Assembly (NCBI RefSeq): GCF_009650435.1
Contig: NZ_VVIP01000005.1
Location: forward strand, 28,178-84,522
Length of the DNA stretch: 56,345 nt
Source of the DNA: Foetidibacter luteolus
Lineage (GTDB): Bacteria; Bacteroidota; Bacteroidia; Chitinophagales; Chitinophagaceae
Direction of reading: 5' to 3'
Under the pieces are notes generated by a model. It saw nothing but the letters and a program-made list of their open reading frames with translations, had not been told where the DNA came from and ran no database searches. Below, piece by piece: positions 44,641 to 53,800 of this stretch (positions are counted from its first letter, which is position 1; each line of letters starts with the position of its first letter). The translations under genes were made by a program, and so were the position numbers.

Positions 44641-45738
44641 ATGACTTCTTCTTTACCATACAGGCAACCGTGGGTTGGTAAACCGTGGATAGAAATAATC
44701 TTCATCCTGCTGCCGCCTTTTGCAAGCTTGTTGTTCATTTTCCTTTTTCCTTCTATGTTTCGGGATAATAAAGACATTCCGGATACCTGGTGGGTAATCC
44801 TGATACTGTTGATTGATGTGGCGCATGTTTACAGCACTTTGTACCGCACTTACTTTGACAGGCAGATATTTCATCAGCAAAAAGGATTGTTATTCGGCAT
44901 CCCTTTTATCGCCTTTATCGCAGGGGTTGTATTCTATAGTATCAGCAGCATTTTATTTTGGCGGCTGCTTGCCTATGTAGCAGTATTTCATTTTGTAAGG
45001 CAACAATATGGTTTCCTTCGTGTATATAGTCGCAAGGAGGAAAAGAACAATTGGTACAATCGTATAGACAGCCTTACAATTTATGCGGCAACTGTTTACC
45101 CGCTGTTATATTGGCATTTTAGTGATAACCGCAACTTTAACTGGTTTACTGAGGGAGATTTTGTAAACGTTAAATCGGCAACATTGTTAGCCGTGGCTAC
45201 CACGTTGTATTGGTTAACTATTGCTTTATACCTGGTAAAGGAGGTTGTTTTTTGCTTTTCAACCAGGAGTATTAATCTGCCGCGTATTACTGTAATTGCA
45301 GGCACTGCTCTATCCTGGTATTTTGGCATTGTTTATTTTAATGGCGATATGGCTTTTACCCTGCTTAATGTAGTAAGTCACGGTGTACCTTACATGGCTT
45401 TGATATGGTTGTACGGAAAGAAAAATTATACTTTACCCACTTCAAAAGCAGGCGGTTTTTTAAGGCTTGTTTTTAGCCAGTATGGCGTTCTGCTGTTTGT
45501 GGGTATTATTTTTCTTTTAGCATATGTAGAAGAAGGATTGTGGGATATCGCGGTATGGAAAGAACGTGCCAATGTATTCGCCGCTTTTCATTTTATAAAG
45601 GTTAATGTAAGCGATAAGATGCTGGCTTTTATTGTTCCTTTGTTAGCACTTCCACAAATAACGCATTATGTTATTGACGGCTACATCTGGCGCATACGAA
45701 AGGATAATTTTAAATGGAACAGTGAAGCAAAAGACTGA
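44641..45738 (+). CDS. Polytopic membrane protein with conserved-looking histidines
   Basis: A 365-residue protein with about ten membrane segments, the last gene of the cluster, 7 bp after the flavoprotein. Histidines sit in or beside membrane segments in motif-like settings: DVAHVYSTLYRTYFD, VFHFVRQQYGFLR, VVSHGVPYMALIW, FHFIKVNVSD and HYVIDGYIWR. Such patterns are reminiscent of membrane metal or haem enzymes, but the family is unknown to me and no function can be given. The stop codon lies 9 bp before the right-hand 145-bp repeat. Confidence 0.72.
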   Translation: MTSSLPYRQPWVGKPWIEIIFILLPPFASLLFIFLFPSMFRDNKDIPDTWWVILILLIDVAHVYSTLYRTYFDRQIFHQQKGLLFGIPFIAFIAGVVFYSISSILFWRLLAYVAVFHFVRQQYGFLRVYSRKEEKNNWYNRIDSLTIYAATVYPLLYWHFSDNRNFNWFTEGDFVNVKSATLLAVATTLYWLTIALYLVKEVVFCFSTRSINLPRITVIAGTALSWYFGIVYFNGDMAFTLLNVVSHGVPYMALIWLYGKKNYTLPTSKAGGFLRLVFSQYGVLLFVGIIFLLAYVEEGLWDIAVWKERANVFAAFHFIKVNVSDKMLAFIVPLLALPQITHYVIDGYIWRIRKDNFKWNSEAKD

Positions 45739-45747
45739 AACACATAA

Positions 45748-45892
45748 ACCCACCCTGAAACCCCATTGCTGCCCAATGTACCGAACGATGAAGTGCTTGA
45801 TTATAATCGGTTCTTTCACTGAAAGACCCAATTATAACAAAATCCTATTTGCAACGATTCCTCCACAAAGTTCCTGTAGCTGGTATCCAAAA
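45748..45892 (-). repeat. Family B repeat, right 145-bp copy flanking the polyamine-type cluster
   Basis: 143 of 145 positions match 38408-38552, in the same orientation; the two differences are A/T near position 28 and T/C in one hairpin arm. The hairpin is at 45801-45837. Its right end lies one base from the stop codon of the convergent membrane-protein gene. Confidence 0.95.
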
Positions 45893-45893
45893 C

Positions 45894-46364
45894 CTACATG
45901 GTTTCCAATGTGTCTTTGTGGCGGGGCTTCCAGTAAAGGTAATAATAGCCGAGGGCTATTAACCCTATGGTAAAGGGTATTAACGCAAGGTGTTTGAAAG
46001 TAACGCCTGGCACCACCTCTTTTTCATCAAAATGAAAGAATTCGCTGATCATCCAGTAAGAGTTAGCGGATATCCAAACGGCAATAGCTATGTTATGGCA
46101 AAGCTCACTCATTAAATGCCTGGTACGCCAGGCTATTATAATGGCAATAAGCAATGTAGGCACAATCATGGCAATGCCCAAAAAACGCAGCGATAAACAC
46201 CAGGATACATCTTTAAACAACCAAAAAACAATGTGCAGGTTTTCCATCTTGCGGTAGCGGACAGGTATTTTATACTGCGGCTCTGCACTGGCCGCTATGG
46301 GGGAAACGGTTTGTACACCTGAGGGCGGCTCATTTACATTTGCCGCGGCATTTGCATTGCCCAT
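45894..46364 (-). CDS. Small polytopic membrane protein, 156 aa
   Basis: Soluble N-terminus of about 35 residues rich in Ala/Asn/Pro, then KMENLHIVFWLFKDVSWCLSLRFLG and four hydrophobic segments, ending KPRHKDTLETM. The block ENLHIVFWLFKDVSW recalls a conserved hypothetical membrane family of Bacteroidota that I know only as uncharacterised. It lies 36 bp downstream of the DadA-like gene on the same strand, so the two are likely cotranscribed. No catalytic motif. Confidence 0.72.
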   Translation of the reverse strand: MGNANAAANVNEPPSGVQTVSPIAASAEPQYKIPVRYRKMENLHIVFWLFKDVSWCLSLRFLGIAMIVPTLLIAIIIAWRTRHLMSELCHNIAIAVWISANSYWMISEFFHFDEKEVVPGVTFKHLALIPFTIGLIALGYYYLYWKPRHKDTLETM

Positions 46365-46400
46365 TTAGTTTTGTTGGAATGGTTTATGAATGCTGCAATA

Positions 46401-47474
46401 TTAATTTTTTATGGCGGATTTGTTACTTAAAATTTTTTGAAAACGCTTTACATCCGCTTCTGCCATTATGGTAGCCCCGCTGGTTAAATGCTGCGATAGC
46501 TGCAGGGCAAAATATGGCGCCAGCGAACAGCCTTTGGTACCCATGCCGTTTAATATGCCAACCTGGTCATGTAACGGGTGCAAACCTACAAAGGGCCTCC
46601 GTTCTATAGTTGCCGGCCTTACGCCCGCAATGTGGTCAACAATAGTAAAAGGTTGTCTTAAGGCAAAACCAAGTTCACGTTCTTTTTGCTGTTTAAACCG
46701 CTCTGTCGGCAGTTCATCGGCAAAGTTGTTATCGTAGCTGCTGCCCACCCACCAAAGCCCATCGTACCAGGGCACAAAACTGTTGGCGCCAAACTTATAA
46801 ATATGTTGTTGCGGCAAGCCCGGTATATCTACAATCAACGCTTCGCCTTTATTGTAAACAGATGGCAGGTTTTTCCAGTAGGTAGATCGCCAGGCATCCG
46901 CTCCGTTGCAGTAAATTATGCATTGCGCATCTATGCCTTTATAGCTTACCTTACCCGGCTGCATGCGCAGTAGGGATTCATCAAAACCTTCTTCCAGCAA
47001 ACAATCAATCTCCTTTAATTTTTTTCGCCACCCATGCAGTAACGGGTGCAGGTTAACCAGGTAGGTGGGGGCTATTTCAACAGGTTCAAACAGGTAAGCA
47101 AACCACTGCTGGTAATTGCCGGGCTGCGCTTTTTGTATATAGGAATTATTCTCTGCCTGCCGCTCGTTGTACACATCCACCATTTGCTGCGAAGGTGGAA
47201 AAGACACAATATTGTTTTGTGTTATCAATGTTTCTCCCAGTTCATTACCCAGCGTGGTATAGGCCTTCCACGAAAAGTCAAGCAACTCTTCCGCCATCCA
47301 AACCGTAACCACCCTTCTGCCTGTAACAGGGTTAATAACACCGCTGGCAACCTTGCTTGCGCAAAATGGCCGGGCCTCATCTATCACCAGTATTTTCTTG
47401 CCTGCCTGGCGCAGGTAGTAACTTAAAAAAGTTCCGCAGATACCCTGGCCAACAATAATAAAGTCAACGTTCAT
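46401..47474 (-). CDS. DadA-like FAD-dependent oxidoreductase
   Basis: The start at 47474 (MNVDFIIVGQGICGTFLSYYLRQAGKKILVID) is the family N-terminus and the FAD-binding strand; the frame remains open upstream to 47612 but that part is repeat-derived. The 357-residue protein has SGVINPVTGRRVV, KGEALIVDIPG and the closing GVRPATIERRPFVGLHPLHDQVGILNGMGTKG, as in glycine/D-amino acid oxidase (DAO) family proteins. Cytoplasmic, no signal. The substrate amine or amino acid is not evident; proximity to the polyamine-type cluster may be chance because it faces the other way. Confidence 0.88.
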   Translation of the reverse strand: MNVDFIIVGQGICGTFLSYYLRQAGKKILVIDEARPFCASKVASGVINPVTGRRVVTVWMAEELLDFSWKAYTTLGNELGETLITQNNIVSFPPSQQMVDVYNERQAENNSYIQKAQPGNYQQWFAYLFEPVEIAPTYLVNLHPLLHGWRKKLKEIDCLLEEGFDESLLRMQPGKVSYKGIDAQCIIYCNGADAWRSTYWKNLPSVYNKGEALIVDIPGLPQQHIYKFGANSFVPWYDGLWWVGSSYDNNFADELPTERFKQQKERELGFALRQPFTIVDHIAGVRPATIERRPFVGLHPLHDQVGILNGMGTKGCSLAPYFALQLSQHLTSGATIMAEADVKRFQKILSNKSAIKN

Positions 47475-47557
47475 GTGGTGAATGGTCTTTATGAATAACG
47501 TTGCAAAAATGAGGCAGTAAAAACACATTATCAAAATACACTTGACCAGCAACATTC

Positions 47558-47665
47558 GGATACCAGCGTTCGGTTTTTCATGGGGAGCTTCGTTGCGTCG
47601 CAATCCGTTCATCGTTCTGTTTTTTATGGCATCTTTTCAGCCCCGGGTAGTGTCTGCCAGCTTTG
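47558..47665 (+). repeat. Dispersed repeat family B, short-palindrome copy
   Basis: GATACCAGCGTTCGGTTTTTCATGGGG, then CGTTGCGTCGCAATCCG with the central TTGCG-T-CGCAA palindrome, then CTTTTCAGCCCCGGGTAG. A hairpin GTGTCTGCCAGC/GCTGCCAGACAC with one mismatch follows at 47651-47677. Confidence 0.87.
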
Positions 47666-47724
47666 CTGCCAGACACGTTTTCAAACAAGAGGCCGGCAAA
47701 ATCAAATCAATAAGTTCGTGAATG

Positions 47725-47862
47725 CTTATGATGCTTCTGGCACCTGTCGGTGGCAGAAGCGGGTGCAGCACATTCAGGAAGCTACCCGGGTCTGAAAAGA
47801 CGCCCAATGAACCGAACGATGAACGTATTGCGACGCAACAGGCGATGCCACAAGGATCTACA
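47725..47862 (-). repeat. Dispersed repeat family B copy, inverted to its neighbour
   Basis: CACCTGTCGGTGGCAGAAG, CTACCCGGGTCTGAAAAGACGCCCA and CGATGAACGTATTGCGACGCAACAGGCGATG. With the copy at 47558 it forms a large imperfect inverted repeat filling most of the 421-bp gap between the alpha-2-macroglobulin and DadA-like genes. Confidence 0.87.
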
Positions 47863-47895
47863 GCCGGGCTCAAAAATATTTTCTGCATAAACAAT

Positions 47896-50800
47896 TTATT
47901 GTTTCTCATTCGCCACATTAACCTTTATCCCTTCGCTATGGCTGCTGAATTCCGGCGCATACATGCACTGCACGGTTGCCACACCAACAGAGAAACTGCC
48001 TGTATGTGTAACGTACAAAGGATAATCAAAAACATAAGTGCCTTTGCGCAGGTTGGCAATAAAGAAGCTGGTGCTGGCATCTTTGGTGGCTTCGTAGTAA
48101 CCAAGGCCATCCTGCCATTTGTAGCCGCTTAACACATTCACCGGTTCCATGGAAGAAGCCCGCATATCTTTCAGGTGAATGTATTCCATATCCCTGTCGC
48201 TTTTAAGAATGATGCGTACGGTTATTTTATCGCCCACATGCAGCTCGCCGTTGGCATTAACAGGCAGCAGTTCTTTTCCTTTGCTGGTATTTTTCTCCAC
48301 GAACAATTGCTTGCCCAGCGATAGGGGAGACGCGGCGGCTGTTATCTTATCCAGGTCTTCAAAATACTGCCAGTAAACAGCGCCCCAGGATGGGGTGGCC
48401 GCAGCCTTACCGGCAGGCTGGCTGGTAGTGGTTACGGTAATGTTGGCCATACCGGCTGTTACCTTGCTGCCATCAATACGTTCTTTAAAATAACGGGAAC
48501 CGGCTTCTGTTGCTGAATGTTTGATTTCAATATTGCCCAATTGTATAACCGCCTTCTTGTCTGCTTTAAGGCTGTTGTTAGAGAGTAGTGCATAGCAGGC
48601 GTCGGCAGTGGCTTTGGTGGTCTTCCAGTTATTGGTTTGTTTGTTCAGCAGCAGCCAGGTTTGCATTTGAGACACGGCTTTGGCATCATGCGCAATTTCA
48701 TCAAAAGCGTTAATGAGCAAGGCTTGCGTTTCTATAGCGCCCTGGTGCCAGTAATAGCCATTGGTATTGGCCTTCCAGTACATGGCGCCATCGTTGGTTT
48801 CTACAGCATTTTCTTTAATGGACCGGATGATTTCCATCGGCGTGTTTTTGAACTTTCCTGTTGTTGATGGCTCAAGAGGGAAAACCCTGTGCAGGCTAAG
48901 GGCAATCATGCTGCGCATGTACAGGCTATGCTGTTCTGCCCAGAATTTTTGTGCCTGGCTAAGGTAGAATTTAGCAACCCTGGCAGGAATGGTTTCTGCC
49001 CTTTTAGGATAGAAGCTGCGCATATAAGCATACTGCACCATCATGTAGCTAAGCTGGTTTTTGGTAAGGTCTGCCTTGTGTGCAACAAGCTCATCATATT
49101 CTTTTGCCGCTGCATTATCCGAGTTTTTAAGCCCGGCGGTAATAATTTCATCGGTAATGCTTTTGCAGTCTGCAGGTATGGCATTCAGTTTGGCCAGCTT
49201 GCCTATGCCGGTTAGTATGTACTGGGTGATATGCCTGTCTTCCTGCCCGCCTTTAAACCAGCTAAAGCCACCAGCTTCATTTTGCATTTCCTGTAGTTTA
49301 AGCAAGGATGATTTAGCGCTGCCGCCCATCTTGACAGCATCAAACAGCAGTGCGATATTTTTTCTTTGCTGTGTTTCATTTTGCGCATCCAGCACCCAGG
49401 GCGTTTCCTGTAACAGTATTTGTTTCAGCTCCGGGTTTTTCTCCAGGTTACTAACCTCACCCCGGCCCTCTCCAAAGGAGAGGGAGTCGGCCCGCCATTG
49501 GTCAAATGCCTGTTTTATGCGTGGGTGCTGCTTTACAATATAGGCTGCCAGTGCATTGGCATAAAAGCGGTTAAAGGTCTGTTCCGCACATTCGTAAGGA
49601 TATTCTATTAAATAGGGCAACGCCTGTACAGCCTGCCAGATAGGGTTGGCCGTATATTCTACCGTTAGGGATTGTGTTTGAAGCGATTCACTCTTGTTGT
49701 TAAGGAGCTTATCAAATGTAAAATGCCGGGTGGTATCGCCCTTAACGTATAATGGCAGCGTTTCTGTAACCAGCATACGGTTGGTGAGTACGGGCAGGGT
49801 GTTTTCTTCGCCATCGCTTACCTCACCCCCCTGCCCGTCTCCAACGGAGGAGGGGAGTTTAGATTTTGCGCTGATGCGTATGGTGAGTGGTTTATTAAAA
49901 TTAAAAGGGATGCTTACCGGGAACTTTACCACGGCGCTGCCATTGGCAGAGGCGGTAAAATACTGGTCTGGAAAAACATTCTGCAACAGGCCATCCACCA
50001 GTTGCTGGGTGGCGGCATCCACCAGTTGCAGGTGTACCTGGCCGGTGAGTTCGCTATCGCTTAGGTTGCTTATTTTGGCGGTTAGTTCCATTTTGTCGCC
50101 CTCCCTTACAAAGCGGGGCAGGTTGGGTTGTACCATTAAAGTTTTTTGGGTAACAATGCTGCGCTGGTTAAGGCCAAAAGCAAGGTCTTTGGTATGCGCC
50201 AGGGTTAGCCATTTCCATTGGGTTAAAGCTTCCGGCATGGTAAAGCTGAAGCTGTAATTGCCGGCTGTATCTGCCTGCAATTGCGGGAAAAAGAAAGCCG
50301 TTTCGTTGAAGTTTTTGCGAAGCTGGATAGGCTTGTTATTTTCTGCGGCTTGTATGTTTTCTGGTTTTTGTTGTTCGTCTGGCACAACTTGTGGAGTGGT
50401 AAGTTTTGTTATTACAACTTCTGCCATAGCGGGAGTAGCCAGTTTGTATGCATTGTTTTCTTCTTCTGCACCGTTAAAGTAGAGTGAATGGATGGCTCTG
50501 TCGCTCCCACCCCTGTAATGGAGACGCGGGCTAGAAATACCTCTCACAAACATATCCCCTTCCTGAAGGTAGGTTGAAAATCTAAGGTTACTATATATCT
50601 GCCTGGCATTTAGAGCAAGTTGACTGTATGATTTAAAATGGTCGTTATAAATAATTCCTGTTTCGTTGGAAGTAGAATTGACTTCCGTAAAACAAGTGTT
50701 GCTCTCAAATTCATTACCATTTTCAAAAGTTTTCCACACATCCGGCACCGCCCAGCTTTGCTGCTTAAACTGGTCCAGCGATGCATCGTACATGGCGGTT

Positions 50801-53800
50801 AACAATTCCGCGGCTGCTTTACCACCTTTGTTGCCGCTAACCTGCACGCTCCATTTTTCATTGCTGCCGGGCTCTGTTTTATCCCGGTAGGTAGTGTAGC
50901 TTACCTGCAGTTCCTTATTGTCAAACGGAACGTACACATTCATACCATTGCTGTAATAGCGGTTGTGTTTTACAAAAGCATAGTACACTGCAAACCCGCC
51001 GCGGTCTTTTTCTGTTGCGGTAAAATCAAGCTGCTTTTTACCGTTGTTTAAGCTGTAGTAGTTGTATTGCGGCTTCGCTTCTTTTCTTAAAGTTTGTTGT
51101 ATAACAAACACATCTTTTAAGGATGTGCCCGTCAACAACCTGGCCTGTTCCCCGGGTAATGGGTTATTGTTAACCACCTGCTGAAAATTGGCCTGGGGCG
51201 ATGGAAGTGCTTCCGAAGCCATATCGTACAACTGTACATACTTAACATCTTTTACTTCGTTGCCATCCTTATCTTTTGCTGTGGCTTCTACCACATACCA
51301 GCCTTGCTGCAACGGGTTGGGAATGCCGAATTTTGACGAAGTGTCTGTATGAATATTCCCAGCTATTACTGCATCGCTTTTTGGCCAGCTTTGGTAGTCG
51401 CTTTCCGCTTTATACTCGTCATAGGGAAAATTGAGGTGGTATTCAGCTTCCGTCATTACAAAAACATCCGGCTGCTGCCAGTATCTCTTGCGGTAAAAGG
51501 TGGTTGGTGTGGTAAGTGGGGAAATGGAAATTTTTACATCCGTTGGTATGTCCTGGCCGGCGGTGTTCTGCGCCGTTACAAAAATATTTTTAAACGTTGC
51601 CGCATCTGCAACCTTTGGTACATTTAGTTGCAGGAATAAAGATTTATAAGACAACGATACAGTAGTCTTCTTTTCCCTGGTTTCGCCGCTGATATCTGTT
51701 ACTGAGGCTTCTATTTCAAAATCAAAAAATGGCTCTGTTTTTTTATCTATTGAGGAGTCTGGCGTTGCGGCAAACGCTATCTCAAACTTGCCGTCATCAT
51801 CCGTAGTAACCGTTCCGTTTTTTATTTGCTGAGAGGCTGAGCGGGGCATGGGCACCCGCCAGAACAACCAGGGGTAAGGAAACCTTGCTTCACGCTGCAC
51901 ATTAAACTTTACCTGTGCCCCGCCAATACTGTTGCCTGCGTAAGCTTTGGCATGGCCGGTAATATGTATGCTGTCATTCAGCCGGTAACTGGCTTTTAGG
52001 GTATCAAACTCCACGTAAAATTTAGGGCGTTTGTATTCTTCTACATTGAAGCTTAGGTTGCCTTCAAAATCTTCTGTTTCCATTTCAAATTCCCCGGTCA
52101 GCACATTCTCCGGCAGTTTGAATTTACCCGTAAAAGAGCCATACTCATTTAACGTCAATTCAAGCGAATCAATCTTTTGACTGTTTGCATCGTTCAGTAT
52201 TACTTCTATGCTGTCTTTCCAGGCAAGCAGTTTGGGTTGTTTGGTCTTGCGGTCTTTGGTGATAACAATGCCTTTAAAATAAACGGTTTGCCCCGGCCGG
52301 TAAATGCTGCGGTCTGTAAAGAAGTGTACCCTCGCATTGTCTTTCTCATAATCTTCGTCTTCATCTTCTTCATCATCTTCACTGCTGCTGTCGCTATAGA
52401 AATATTCGTTGTTTTCCAGCGCAAGGGAGTCATCGTTTTTGTAAAACTTCAGTTGAACATTGCTGTTGCCATGCTTCAGCCTGTTCTTTAACGTAAAGAA
52501 CCCGTTCTTATCAGTCTCCAGCCTGCCTTCTTCGGTAAGGGATTTCCCCTTTTTGCTGTCGTAATAATAGTTGATGTATTTAACTGTTGCTTTTTCAACA
52601 GGCTGGCCATTTTCCCTATTCAGTACAAAATAATCCTCGCCGTTTTTAATGTAGCTGATGGAGGATACATCAAAACGTTGCTCTGTCAGCCGGCCGGCAG
52701 TTGCAAAATCTTTGCTGGTGCTGCCCAACAGAACATATTTGCCTGCCGGCAATGCATCCACTTTTATTTCTGCGGCATGTTGCTGGTAGTCACCGGTTGC
52801 AGGCAGTTGCTGGCTGAAAGCCTTGATATACTTCAGCCTGGCCAGTTGCCGCCAGTAAGCGGTATCGTAGCGGTTAAGCCCTGCTTTGTCAATTAGGGCC
52901 GCGTTGATTATACGTGCATAAAAAGTGTCTGTATTTTTATACTGCACCAACAGGCGAAAAGGCTGGCCGGGCATATTCACATTTTCAGCCTGTGTGGTAA
53001 TTTCCTTTTCGGTAATTCGGTCAAGCAGTTGCTGCATGTTGCTGTTGCCTTCGCTGGGCGCCGGCTGGGCTTTTAAGCGTTGCCCGATGAGTGCTTTAGC
53101 TGTTACATAAGCGTACTGGTTGGCGGTATCAGTCAGCGGCTTGTACTGTTGGGCTTTTGCCGCATAGGTGTTAATAAACAGGTACCAGGCCTGGGCCGCG
53201 GCGGGTTCATCAGGGTAAGTACCGGTAATGTCTTTAAGGGCGGCAATATATAGTTCATCCTCGTTGTCAATAGAAGCCTGCTGTTTTACCCATTCTATCC
53301 TTTCCAGGTTAACGTCAATAAATGCGGAAGGCTCTTTGTGCTTGCTGTGAAAACGCATAAGCTCTTGAAACAGGTGCAATGCCAGTAAAAGATGGGAAGC
53401 AGTGTCCCTGCTTTCAAATTTGTATTGCATAAACTCTGCCGCTGTGCCCAATGCTGTTTTATCGGTAAGGGTAAAAGCATAGTCTGGCTGGGTTAAATAA
53501 GCATCCCCGCTTTTAAAGTAATCAAGGGCTTCATGGGCAATCAAATCATACAGTGTCGGGCGCAGGCTGTCTGTATTGCCTTTAATAATAATGGCATTAT
53601 ACGGTTTTAGCGTGGTTTGCTGCAATATGGTTGCAGGTTGTAAGGCATCGGCGTAGTTTTTCGTTATTGCCTGGTGCAGGTTGTCATTGTTCCAGGTTTC
53701 AATATCGGTTTTATTGTAAGTGGCTGTTTTGTTCCTGTTGTAAAATCTCCAGCGGTTATTGTTGTAATACTGCTGGTAAGTTTTTGCCAGCAGGGTTTGC

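Noticed and set aside
38408..45892. Composite transposon or integrative element
   Set aside because: No transposase, integrase or terminal inverted repeats are visible; the direct repeats are members of a dispersed family, so the mobility idea is kept only as a hypothesis based on their near identity.
47475..47612. 46-codon N-terminal extension of the DadA-like protein with a hydrophobic stretch
   Set aside because: The FAD-binding strand starts directly at MNVDFIIVG, and the extension overlaps a family B repeat, so the hydrophobic stretch is not a signal peptide.
49454..49858. Sequencing or assembly error in the alpha-2-macroglobulin gene
   Set aside because: Both palindromes keep the frame through a 2076-residue protein, and they differ from one another, which does not fit a duplication artefact.
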